64,000 bases of DNA from Margaritifera margaritifera (GCA_029931535.1 JAQPZY010001625.1:5582501-5646500); one strand, 5' to 3'. Shown: positions 22,113 through 30,510, counted from the first letter of the stretch. Program-made: numbers and translations. The notes: a model not told the origin generated them from the sequence alone.

Positions 22113-22277
22113 ACTTGACGACTTCCAAACTCGTGATGATTGCGGATGGTGGTGTTAGAAAATCTGCACTTACAATTCAGTTCTTCATGGGAATGTTTGT
22201 CAAAGATTACTGCCCTTCTGTTGAGGATTCTTATATCCAGCACACGAAGATATACAGCGAATGGTGCATCCTTGACG
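22112..22277 (+). pseudogene. M-Ras-like small GTPase exon fragment with damaged P-loop
   Basis: About 55 codons align without gaps to the start of the Ras G-domain, closest to M-Ras: KLV, then [15 protein letters not shown] (P-loop, about 22139-22183), then [10 protein letters not shown] (switch I), then a [12 protein letters not shown] phrase. The QFF after the P-loop and the segment after switch I favour M-Ras over H/K/N-Ras or R-Ras. Two invariant P-loop glycines are changed (first Gly to Ala; the Gly before Lys-Ser to Arg) and switch I Thr is Ser, so GTP binding is probably lost. Similarity stops at 22277 exactly before GTACGT, a plausible 5' splice site, which suggests a genomic exon copy rather than a processed retrocopy. 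No later Ras exon was found in the window. The 24-bp array abuts its 5' side. Confidence 0.75.
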
Positions 22278-22404
22278 GTACGTTCATGAAATTCAATCAA
22301 TTGTATGACAGTATCCTAGTATTACAAAGTAAGACTTAGACCTGATGAGTGTGATGAGGGAGCGACCCCTCCCCCTGTCATAAATATCAGGGCTGACGTC
22401 TTAC

Positions 22405-22592
22405 ATTGTAGGACTAGGGCTGTAGCGTACTAACGGAGGAGGGGGGGAGGGGGCGGACGGGGCGGTTGCCCAGGGCGCCAGAGGTCTTGGGGCGCCAAAA
22501 CAGCTGATATAAATTCGGGCCTCGCATTCTGGCCCTTTGGGCCATCATCGTTGCCCCGAGCGCCATTTACCCTTAGTACGCCACTGGACTAG
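22405..22592. mobile_element. GC-rich MITE-like foldback
   Basis: GTAGCGTACTAACGG near the left end pairs with TTAGTACGCCACTGG near the right end, giving imperfect terminal inverted repeats of about 17 bp around a GC-rich core with GGGCGCCAGAG and GGGGCGCCAAAA. The core is far richer in G+C than its surroundings and holds a G-run stretch (22437-22465) able to form a quadruplex. It looks like a short non-autonomous DNA element. Confidence 0.5.
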
Positions 22593-23149
22593 GGTGTATT
22601 CCGTAGTCCTGGGAGTATAGTATTAATGCATACTGTATTCCAGCCTGGACTAACAATAGTCCCAGTTTCCTCTGACCTTTCCCACCCCGTATTAGATATT
22701 TGGACAGTTATATTGGGTTGGGAGGTCAGAGCACATACCCTATAAAAATTATGGAATTCACGGAAACCACGTGGAAGTAGCATAATAAAATCGCTTCCAA
22801 TAGGGCCAGCATAACTGGGCGACTTTATATCAGACCCTACTTGTCTGATATCCATAACTTGAATATTTTGATTTTTATTCATAAAAATTAAAACATATTT
22901 CTTCTCTTTAACAAGCTGACGCACGAACCAAATAGGTGGATTTTTCGTGACGTAATCAGCCATTGTTGTCTTACTTACAAGTACATCCTCATTCGATGCA
23001 AGACTCACTATAAATTTGGAAATAAAATTCCAACCACTATACTCAAGATAATCTAAGAATGTTCCATTAAAGAGAAGTCCTTCAGTAACATTTTCAGAAA
23101 AAAAATAAACATTTCTTAAGTATTTAATACTGTCAGTACTTTTAAAAAG
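22589..23149 (-). CDS. Unidentified coding-like exon, 186 codons
   Basis: An open frame runs from just after a stop at 23150-23152 to a stop at 22589. The longest annotated start is a GTG at 23008, but coding-like sequence continues upstream (FFSENVTEGLLFNGTFLDYL), so this is more likely an internal or terminal exon. Notable parts are PPIWFVRQL, VLIFMNKNQNIQVMDIRQV, GSDFIMLLPRGFREFHNFY and RVCALTSQPNITVQISNTGW, with N-glycosylation-type NVT, NGT and NIT sites. It reads like an extracellular beta-rich domain, but I cannot name the family. A shorter diverged copy of its C-terminal part lies at 33414-33483. No cysteine pattern or transmembrane segment is evident. Confidence 0.4.
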   Translation of the reverse strand, partial: LFKSTDSIKYLRNVYFFSENVTEGLLFNGTFLDYLEYSGWNFISKFIVSLASNEDVLVSKTTMADYVTKNPPIWFVRQLVKEKKYVLIFMNKNQNIQVMDIRQVGSDIKSPSYAGPIGSDFIMLLPRGFREFHNFYRVCALTSQPNITVQISNTGWERSEETGTIVSPGWNTVCINTILPGLRNTP

Positions 23150-23948
23150 TTACTAAATTTGTTTATTTTATCATGGATAACTATCCTATTTAAAGCGTTT
23201 ACGAGCTGGACACCGTGCAGTAATATTTCTTACACTGCAATGTCACGTGATCCAAAATAATTTCATTTTTTCTTGACGTCAGAGGTGTAATAGTCATGGG
23301 ATACAAACAACCAATGTAGGAAAAAGGACGATTGCGATTGAATACCCATGTCTCGAGATTCATCTAGTATGTGAGTAAGGAATAAAGTTGGATATTGACA
23401 GTCATGTTATATCATGATATGTATCACACAATAACTGTCTTCAGCACGATATACATCACAAGAGTCATATATAAATAAATTATAAACGGTACTAATGAAT
23501 CCATGACAGTGTGGGCGTCATCCTTCTGGAAAACTGCTCAAACAAATATCACTCGTATCATTGATTAAATTTAGTGTAGGTTAAGCTGAATTACAGGAAC
23601 GAACCGAAATAAAGATGTTTCATTTCTCTGTTTGTTGAACATGATCAAATACACGAAAGGGATTTTATTATGCACCATATGAGAGTTAGATTAAAACAAA
23701 ATATATGGGGGTAAATGCACAATGCAAATAATACTTATTTGGAAGAAAAAAAATGAAAATAATATTTGCCCGAAAGAATCAAAACGTACATGGTCATACG
23801 ATATTTTCAATATTAGATCCAGATCTAACCAATAATGCTCGTTTCCGGTGACGAGTAAAATTTTGTTTTCAAACTTGGTTGAACTTAAAATCTTTTGATG
23901 AATGTTATTCTCGTTACAAATTGTTCATTTCCACAGCAATTTCATCCC
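23150..23948. other. Intergenic AT-rich sequence
   Basis: No gene or clear repeat seen between the coding-like exon and the retrotransposon target site. Confidence 0.5.
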
Positions 23949-23952
23949 ATAT

Positions 23953-24674
23953 TGTTACGACTCTATGGTCTAAGAAAAATGTAACAGAAAGAAAGTGAAA
24001 CCAACAAATCAAGTAAAAATCAACAAGCAATTTATTACTAGATAATTAAAATGAAAAATAAAAAAGTCACTTACAGTAATGTGTTTTGAAATCCTAATAA
24101 TCCAATAAGAATGATTGTTCTAATCACAAGTCCTAAATATAGAATGTTCCGAATTCACGGCTGTGTCCTTGAATGTTATGATGTGCTAATGGTCTCCAAA
24201 GTCCTGATGTACTAGTAATCTTGATGTGCTGATGTCAAAATGAAGTATTCCAAAATCATCAATTAAAAATCCAAAATCCAAAAGTTTATGAGCACTGTTA
24301 TAATCCAATGAATATTTAAAATAATTCCTCTCTTAGAATTTGGAATGAATTTTCACAACTGTAATAGCTCTTTACAAGACTGATGGTAATGTCAAAACTG
24401 AATAAATGTCCACCAAACATGGCATATATAAAGATTGGTCACATGACAGAATGTTCTAGAATATGAGTCATCTTAATGGAATTTTTACTTGTAAACAAAA
24501 ATCAACCTTGACCTTCAAATTGAGAAAACATATTGATCAAAACAACCTAATTCAAGGCCACTAGTTAAACATGTTTTTCCTGATAAACATTAGGATTTAA
24601 GCAAATATTAAAGTGAAGAAACATTTATAATTTCCCAAAATATTTATAATATTATATAAACATCATACATAACA
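23953..24674 (-). repeat. 3' LTR of the Gmr1-like element (722 bp)
   Basis: Starts TGTTATGTATG and ends GTCGTAACA in element orientation. It has a 17-bp segment (near 24149-24165, with the phrase ccgaattcacggctg) that the other LTR lacks. It contains a TATA-like TTTATATATGCC (near 24424-24435, complement) and an AATAAA signal close to its 3' end (near 24030-24036, complement), both in the expected U3/R layout. Confidence 0.95.
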
Positions 24675-24683
24675 CCTCCCCTC
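24675..24683 (-). promoter_or_regulatory. Polypurine tract
   Basis: GAGGGGAGG in element orientation lies directly against the start of the 3' LTR. It is the expected RNase H-resistant primer for plus-strand DNA synthesis. Confidence 0.85.
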
Positions 24684-24812
24684 ATAAAGAAAAAGAAAAA
24701 TTTATATAATAAAGCTTTCTTTTGAATATACATCTAATACTATAATAACCAAAATTACATAAGAACATGTTTTATGATACTGGACTTAATTACATCAAGC
24801 AATATTACATTT

Positions 24813-25700
24813 CTAGGCATGTGAGAGTGCATCTGGAATCACATTGTCTTTTCTCCTGATGTGTTTGATGTCAATGTTATATTCTTGCAATATCAAACTC
24901 CATCTCAACAATCTCCGATTTTTATCTTTCATTTTGTTGATGAAAGTAAGGGGATTGTGATCACTGTACACAATAATTGGAGAAAGAGCTGAGGTAACAT
25001 ACACTTCAAAATGCTGTAAAGCCAATATCAAAGCCAAACATTCCTTCTCAATTGTGGAATAATTTTTCTGATGCTTGTTTAGTTTTCTAGAAAAATAACA
25101 CACAGGGTGATCCACACCACTTTTGTCTTCCTGAATCAATACTCCACCAACCCCTACATCACTTGCATCAACAGATAATTTAAATGATTGGATGAAATAT
25201 GGTGCAGAAAGAACTGGTGCATTCTTAAGCATGGCCTTTAACTTGTCAAAAGATTCCTGACACTTGTCAGACCAATGAAATTTGGTTTTCTTACTCAATA
25301 AACTTGTCAAAGGTTCAGCAATTTTGGAAAAATTGGAACAAAATTTCCGATAATATCCAGCCATACCTAGAAATCGCATCAGTTGCTTTTTACAAATTGG
25401 AACTTGAAATTCAGAGATAGCTTTGACCTTAGCTTCTATAGGTTTAACTTGACCTTGTCCCACAATATGTCCTAAAAATGTGACACAAGCATGGCAAAAC
25501 TCACTTTTGCTCAAATTAATTGTCAGATTCGCATCACTGAGTCGATCGAAGAATTTTCGAATGGTTTCCAAATGATCTTCCCAGGTGTTGTTGTAGATAA
25601 TGACGTCATCGATATAAGCGTCACAATTATCAAGACCAAATGTTATCATGTTCATCAGACGTTGAAACGTTGCAGGCGAATTTTTCATTCCAAACGGCAT
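24813..25700 (-). CDS. Gmr1-like pol, 3' part: RT palm/thumb and RNase H
   Basis: This 295-codon frame begins at the conserved MPFGMKNSPATFQ block of gypsy RT, the direct continuation of the upstream frame. The RT catalytic box YIDDVII is intact at about residues 29-35, followed by the thumb (FLGHIVGQG, FLGMAGYYRKF). RNase H follows with its acidic residues: Asp in LSVDASDVGVGG (about 172), Glu in IEKECLALILAL (about 218) and Asp in VYSDHNPL (about 245). It ends RKDNVIPDALSHA, a standard gypsy RNase H C-terminus, and the stop lies about 130 bp before the polypurine tract. No integrase follows, unlike ordinary Ty3/gypsy. A one-base deletion near 25713-25716 separates it from the upstream frame. 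The Met at 25700 is therefore an artefact of the break, not a true start. Confidence 0.9.
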   Translation of the reverse strand: MPFGMKNSPATFQRLMNMITFGLDNCDAYIDDVIIYNNTWEDHLETIRKFFDRLSDANLTINLSKSEFCHACVTFLGHIVGQGQVKPIEAKVKAISEFQVPICKKQLMRFLGMAGYYRKFCSNFSKIAEPLTSLLSKKTKFHWSDKCQESFDKLKAMLKNAPVLSAPYFIQSFKLSVDASDVGVGGVLIQEDKSGVDHPVCYFSRKLNKHQKNYSTIEKECLALILALQHFEVYVTSALSPIIVYSDHNPLTFINKMKDKNRRLLRWSLILQEYNIDIKHIRRKDNVIPDALSHA

Positions 25701-27442
25701 GACTTTATATTGATAAGTCCATCTGGAGTAACAAATGTTGAAATTTCTTTTGCCCTTTCCGTCAGTGGAATTTGCCAGAATCCTTTTAAAAGGTCAAACT
25801 TGGTGACATATTCCGCATTTCCAATTTTATCAATGCAATCGTCCATTCTTGGGATTGGAAATGAATCCGTTTTGGTGACACTGTTGACTTTTCTATAGTC
25901 AGTACACATACGGAATGTATTATCTGGCTTGGGAACAAGAATACATGGTGAACTCCAGTTACTTTTACTTGGTTCTATGAAATCATTCTCCAGTAGATAC
26001 TGAATTTCTTTCTTCAGATAGTTCTGTTTGAGAGGATTCATCCTATAAGGATGCTGTTTCACAGGCGCAGAATCTACAATGTCAACGTCATGATAAATTT
26101 TACTTGTTCGTGTTGGAACATCAGGAAACAAGTGCTCATAGTCATGTAATAGCTGTTTTAGTTCATTTCTTTCCTGTTGTTGTAGATGTGAAAGTTTCTG
26201 GTCTAGGTTGTTCAATATTTCTGAATTCCGAAGATTGGTTATACCAGAGTCACTATAGTCTGATTGTATTCCATCGTTGATATCTTCACTGTGTGGGACA
26301 GGTACAACTAAATTAACTGAATAATTAGCTGGGCTATCTCTGTCAAAATATTCCTTTAACATATTTATATGACAAAGTTGTTTCTGTTTCCGTCTCCCAG
26401 GAGTGTTAATGATATAATTTAAGTCATTTACTTTCTTTTCAACGGTATAAGGACCATAAAATTTAGCCTGAAGAGGATTCTGAGGTATGGGAAAGAGAGC
26501 CAGAACTTTGTCACCAGATTTAAAACTCCTTTCCTGTGTATTTCTGTCATACCTTAATTTCATTTTTGACTGGGTATTGTGAAGATTAGTTCTTGCTACT
26601 TCACAGGCCTTTGACAACTTGTATTTGAAATCAGAGACATAATCAAGAAGATTAATCTTCGAATCTTCATTTGAAAGAAGTTTCTCTTTCAATAATTTCA
26701 ATGGTCCACGGACAGTATGACCAAAAACTAGTTCAAAGGGACTAAAACCCAACGACTCTTGAACTGATTCCCTAACAGCAAACAACAACAAATGAACACC
26801 CTCATCCCAATCCTTTTCTGTATCAAAGCAATTTGATCGAATCATATTCTTCAAAGTTTGATGAAATCTTTCCAAAGCACCTTGACTTTCAGGGTGATAG
26901 GCAGAAGATTTAAACTGTTGGATGCCTAATTCATGCATAACTTGTTGGAAAATTCCAGACATAAAATTTGACCCTTGATCTGACTGGACAGATTTGGGAA
27001 GGCCAACAAGTGTAAAAAACTTCACCAAAGCTTTCACAATAGTTTTAGTTTTTATATTTCTCAGAGGAATTGCCTCTGGAAATCTTGTAGATGTACACAT
27101 GATGGTCAACAAGTATTGGTTGCCTGACTTGGTTTTAGGTAAAGGACCAACACAGTCTACCATTATTCTACTAAATGGTTCATCAAATGCAGGAATAGGT
27201 TGCAGATGAGCCTTAGGTATCTTCTGATTGGGTTTTCCTACCATTTGACAAGTGTGACAAGATCTGCAGTATTTAGAAACATCACTTTTGAGTTTCGGCC
27301 AATAAAAATGATTCAAGATCCTGTGATAAGTCTTATGGACTCCTAAATGACCAGCCAAAGGAGTTTCATGGTCTAAATTAAGAATTTCCTGTCGATATGA
27401 CTTAGGAACAACAATTTGATAGCTAATTTGATAGCTGACCAC
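25685..27442 (-). CDS. Gmr1-like pol, 5' part: integrase then N-terminal RT
   Basis: 585 codons, apparent GTG start after a frame break. The integrase zinc-binding domain has HLGVH (His32, His36) and CRSC (Cys59, Cys62). The catalytic core has Asp96 (MVDCVGP), Asp155 (QSDQGSNF) and Glu191 (GALERFH), the canonical D,D(35)E spacing, all intact. A C-terminal GPYTVEKK...LCHINMLKEYF segment (about 322-360) ends integrase. RT begins near residue 430 with YRMNP, then FIEPSKSNWSSPCILVPK, MCTDYRKVN and KFDLLKGFWQIPL; its sequence becomes out of frame near 25717 and ends 585 residues in. The order integrase-RT within one frame is the diagnostic feature. It overlaps the gag-pro frame by 20 nt in a different phase. 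Confidence 0.92.
   Translation of the reverse strand: MVSYQISYQIVVPKSYRQEILNLDHETPLAGHLGVHKTYHRILNHFYWPKLKSDVSKYCRSCHTCQMVGKPNQKIPKAHLQPIPAFDEPFSRIMVDCVGPLPKTKSGNQYLLTIMCTSTRFPEAIPLRNIKTKTIVKALVKFFTLVGLPKSVQSDQGSNFMSGIFQQVMHELGIQQFKSSAYHPESQGALERFHQTLKNMIRSNCFDTEKDWDEGVHLLLFAVRESVQESLGFSPFELVFGHTVRGPLKLLKEKLLSNEDSKINLLDYVSDFKYKLSKACEVARTNLHNTQSKMKLRYDRNTQERSFKSGDKVLALFPIPQNPLQAKFYGPYTVEKKVNDLNYIINTPGRRKQKQLCHINMLKEYFDRDSPANYSVNLVVPVPHSEDINDGIQSDYSDSGITNLRNSEILNNLDQKLSHLQQQERNELKQLLHDYEHLFPDVPTRTSKIYHDVDIVDSAPVKQHPYRMNPLKQNYLKKEIQYLLENDFIEPSKSNWSSPCILVPKPDNTFRMCTDYRKVNSVTKTDSFPIPRMDDCIDKIGNAEYVTKFDLLKGFWQIPLTERAKEISTFVTPDGLINIKSCRLE
27413..27436. repeat. 12-bp tandem duplication at the gag-pro/integrase junction
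   Basis: AATTTGATAGCT occurs twice in a row (27413-27424 and 27425-27436) exactly where the gag-pro frame ends and the integrase frame starts. It is frame-neutral itself. Just upstream, the conserved junction sequence (WRPPDVPADDEW) is readable only in a third frame, so at least two single-base changes flank it. Confidence 0.7.
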
Positions 27443-29633
27443 TCGTCATCAGCAGGTACATCAGGTGGTCTCCATTTCTCATAAGGACCCCATTTTTCAC
27501 AAAGTAACACACTGGAACTTGTGTGGCTTCATTTTCACTAATAGCCCTCTGAAACAAACAAGATATCTCGGGATCTTGCTCCTGTTCAACGACAAGGGAT
27601 TGTCGTTTGTCATCCTGATTAGAACAAAGAGAATGAGTTGCCAAAAGAGGATCACTGTAATCAATACCATTTGATTGATCAATACCTGAGGAAAAAGTGA
27701 CCTCATCAAAAGACTGACCAATACATGTGTCAGCTAAAGGAATAATATCCTGATCAACATCACTCTCAAGAGCTCTTTTTGCCATAGCTCTAGTAACTGC
27801 ACAAGCAGGGTACAAATCAGGGATTTCAGTTTCGACAGGATCAACTTTCTGATCCAAACAAGGCTTGTCAGTTACAAGTGGATTAACCACAACCTTATCT
27901 CCAGCTAGGTCATTGCCTAGTAATAAATGAACACCCTCTATGGGTAAAGAAGTCACTGCCCCAACAGTCACAGGTCCAGAAACTAAGTCTGATGCCAAAT
28001 TTACACAATGAAGAGGAACATTTACAAAGCCGCACTCTACTCCCTGAACAAGAACACTTTCACTTGAAGAAGACTCCTTAGACAAAGGCAAAGTACCTGA
28101 TAATAAAAGACTCTGAGAAGCTCCAGTGTCCCTTAATATTTTAATTGGGATAGGCTTGGCAGAATCACCAATAAGTGATATAGAACCTTCTGACATGAAT
28201 GGTTCATAAGCCTCTAAAATAGAATCAGACTGGGATTTGTTTGACCCAACAAATGTATTGCTTTCAATACAAGACCGTGACCTTGACCTCGTAGAAATAA
28301 GAGCATTTGGAAAAGCTCTGTCTTTTCTCTGTTGCTTATTTTTCAACTTGAAGCAATCAGAAATAACGTGCCCTTTCTTTTTACAATAAGTGCACGTAGG
28401 AAGAGATAAGGATTTCTGATCAGTCTTATCAGATGTTTGATTCCTAACAGTTGTGCTGTTGTGAAATTTGGAAGTACTCGAATGAGATTGAAATGGTTTT
28501 TTACCAGAAAACTGCTGAGAGGACGACTTATTGCCAAATGAAATTTTGTTCGTCAAGGAATAGTCATCAGCCATACGAGCAGCATTTTCCAAAGTTTCCA
28601 CATTCCGCTCGTCAAGATAGGTTTTAACATCACTATGGATACACCTCTTGAACTCTTCAATTAATACGAGCTGTCTGAGGTTATCATAAGCTTGATCAAC
28701 TTTCTTGGCTGAGCACCACCTATCAAATAGTTGTTCTTTATCCCTTGCAAATTCGACATGAGTTTGTCCAGTTTCTTTTCTACAATTCCTAAACCTTTGT
28801 CGATATGCCTCTGGTACCAACTCATAAGCTTTCAAGATGTACTCCTTAACCACATCATAATCAGTGCTTTGTTGTACTGACAGTGAAGTGTAGACTTCAC
28901 GAGCTTTGCCAATAAGTACACTTTGTAATAACAAAGTCCAATGCTCTCTGGGCCATTTCAAGTTTTCAGCTATTTTCTCGAAATGAAGAAAGTATTTATC
29001 TACTTCTTTTTCCTGAAAAGGGGGTACTAACCTAATATATCTAGTAACATCAAAACCTGGACTTGTGTTTAAAGGAGTGGAGTGTGCTCTGTTTGCCAGT
29101 TCTAATTCTCTTAATTTAAATTGCATTTCCCTTTCTTCTCTTTGCATCTGCATTTGTATTTGCCTCTCTTCTTTCTCTCTCTCCATCTGTATTAGCCTCT
29201 CTTCCTTCTGCATTTGTATCTGCCTCTCTTCCTTCTGCATTTGTAGCTGCCTCTCTTCTTTCTCTCTCTCCATCTGTATCTGCCTCTCTTCTTTCTCTCT
29301 CTCCATCTGTATCTGCCTCTCTTCTTTCTCTCTCTCTCTCTGAATCTGAAGCTTTGCCAATTCTAAATCCATCTGGTTCTTTAATTCTAATTCCCTTAAT
29401 TTCCTGTCAGAACCAGATACAGGCTTTCTTTTCAAACTTAAAGCACTATTTTCAAAAATTCCCTTTCCTACTAAATATTGAATTAAAATGATCTTTATTT
29501 CCTGTTTTGTCAATGTTACTGTTGCCTCAGATAGACTGTATTTTCTGGCAAGCTCGAGCAACTCATCCTTTCTCATGCATTCTAACCCCTCCTGGGTAGG
29601 TTTTGAAATGAAATTCTGAACATTAGATGCCAT
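27423..29633 (-). CDS. Gmr1-like Gag with SCAN-like domain, zinc knuckle and protease
   Basis: 736 codons from ATG at 29633 (A at -3). Residues 15-60 look like a SAP-type helical start (MRKDELLELARKYSL). Residues 84-180 are a Glu/Lys/Arg/Gln-rich coiled coil made of EREKEERQIQM repeats. The capsid region starts at about 195 (YIRLVPPFQEKEVDKYFLHF), and residues 270-357 (EAYRQRFRNCRK to ARMADDYSL) have the helix pattern of the vertebrate SCAN domain. One CCHC knuckle, CTYCKKKGHVISDC, lies near 413. A retropepsin-like active site, ILRDTGASQSLLLSG, lies near 496-511. The C-terminal part leads into the integrase leader (VCYFVKNGVLMR) before the frame is lost. It packages element RNA and processes the polyprotein. 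It is longer than most gypsy Gags because protease is fused in. Confidence 0.9.
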   Translation of the reverse strand: MASNVQNFISKPTQEGLECMRKDELLELARKYSLSEATVTLTKQEIKIILIQYLVGKGIFENSALSLKRKPVSGSDRKLRELELKNQMDLELAKLQIQREREKEERQIQMEREKEERQIQMEREKEERQLQMQKEERQIQMQKEERLIQMEREKEERQIQMQMQREEREMQFKLRELELANRAHSTPLNTSPGFDVTRYIRLVPPFQEKEVDKYFLHFEKIAENLKWPREHWTLLLQSVLIGKAREVYTSLSVQQSTDYDVVKEYILKAYELVPEAYRQRFRNCRKETGQTHVEFARDKEQLFDRWCSAKKVDQAYDNLRQLVLIEEFKRCIHSDVKTYLDERNVETLENAARMADDYSLTNKISFGNKSSSQQFSGKKPFQSHSSTSKFHNSTTVRNQTSDKTDQKSLSLPTCTYCKKKGHVISDCFKLKNKQQRKDRAFPNALISTRSRSRSCIESNTFVGSNKSQSDSILEAYEPFMSEGSISLIGDSAKPIPIKILRDTGASQSLLLSGTLPLSKESSSSESVLVQGVECGFVNVPLHCVNLASDLVSGPVTVGAVTSLPIEGVHLLLGNDLAGDKVVVNPLVTDKPCLDQKVDPVETEIPDLYPACAVTRAMAKRALESDVDQDIIPLADTCIGQSFDEVTFSSGIDQSNGIDYSDPLLATHSLCSNQDDKRQSLVVEQEQDPEISCLFQRAISENEATQVPVCYFVKNGVLMRNGDHLMYLLMTSGQLSN
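29130..29343. repeat. Internal minisatellite in gag coding the coiled coil
   Basis: Imperfect 27-33 bp units of the form 'ctgcctctcttctttctctctctccatctg' (plus strand) encode EREKEERQIQM-type repeats. Unit lengths stay multiples of three, so frame is kept, which suggests length variation was tolerated while gag was under selection. Confidence 0.8.
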
Positions 29634-29801
29634 TGTAAATGCTTGTTGGTTTCACACACAAAAAAAATTTCTCTACTAAAAATCTTTGCCAAAGACAAAA
29701 AAAAATTCCAAGACAAAATCAATATGAATTTCAAAGATAAATTTAATATCTCTAATATGCTTTAAAGAAATTCAGATCCCGGAAGACGAGCCCCCAATTT
29801 C
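29634..29801 (-). promoter_or_regulatory. 5' leader with tRNA-Pro-like primer-binding site
   Basis: Five bases after the 5' LTR (element orientation) comes TGGGGGCTCGT, perfectly complementary to the 3' end of tRNA-Pro. It is followed by CTTCCGGGATC. The complement to tRNA-Pro therefore resumes after a 3-nt insertion (CTT) between the acceptor-stem and T-stem parts. The rest of the leader up to the gag ATG is A/T-rich. Confidence 0.7.
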
Positions 29802-30506
29802 TGTTACGACTCTATGGTCTAAGAAAAATGTAACAGAAAGAAAGTGAAACCAACAAATCAAGTAAAAATCAACAAGCAATTTATTACTAGATAATTAAAA
29901 TGAAAAATCAAAAAGTCACTTACAGTAATGTGTTTTGAAATCCTAATAATCCAATAAGAATGATTGTTCTAATCACAAGTCCTAAATATAGAATGTGTCC
30001 TTGAATGTTATGATGTGCAAATGGTCTCCTAAGTCGGGATGTACTAGTAATCTTGATGTGCTGATGTCAAAATGAAGTATTCCAAAATCATCAATTAAAA
30101 ATCCAAAATCCAAAAGTTTATGAGCACTGTTATAATCCAATGAATATTTAAAATAATTCCTCTCTTAGAATTTGGAATGAATTTTCACAACTGTAATAGC
30201 TCTTTACAAGACTGATGGTAATGTCAAAACTGAATAAATGTCCACCAAACATGGCATATATAAAGATTGGTCACATGACAGAATGTTCTAGAATATGAGT
30301 CATCTTAATGGAATTTTTACTTGTAAACAAAAATCAACCTTGACCTTCAAATTGAGAAAACATATTGATCAAAACAACCTAATTCAAGGACACTAGTTAA
30401 ACATGTTTTTCCTGATAAACATTAAGATTTAAGCAAATATTAAAGTGAAGAAACATTTATAATTTCCCAAAATATTTATAATATTATATAAACATCATAC
30501 ATAACA
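29802..30506 (-). repeat. 5' LTR of the Gmr1-like element (705 bp)
   Basis: Same termini and internal motifs as the 3' LTR. Visible differences are about seven substitutions plus the missing 17-bp segment, roughly 1% divergence. It drives transcription leftwards from a TATA-like TTTATATATGCC (about 30248-30262, complement). Confidence 0.95.
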
Positions 30507-30510
30507 ATAT

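Larger units (their letters stand above)
23949..30510 (-). mobile_element. Complete Gmr1-like Ty3/gypsy LTR retrotransposon (integrase before RT)
   Basis: Boundaries: target-site duplication ATAT at 23949-23952 and 30507-30510; LTRs at 23953-24674 and 29802-30506, both TG...CA in element orientation. The element reads on the minus strand: 5' LTR, primer-binding site, gag with protease, integrase, RT, RNase H, polypurine tract, 3' LTR. Integrase upstream of RT, combined with gypsy-type RT (YIDD box) and RNase H, defines the Gmr1-like group first described in fish and other deuterostomes. The LTRs differ by about seven substitutions and one 17-bp indel, so insertion was recent. Three reading-frame breaks in pol make the copy non-autonomous as sequenced, unless they are assembly errors. 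Confidence 0.93.

Noticed and set aside
25491..25898. Plus-strand 135-codon frame
   Set aside because: Antisense shadow of the RT gene of the Gmr1-like element. The same holds for 26994-27209, 27465-27674 and 29065-29343.
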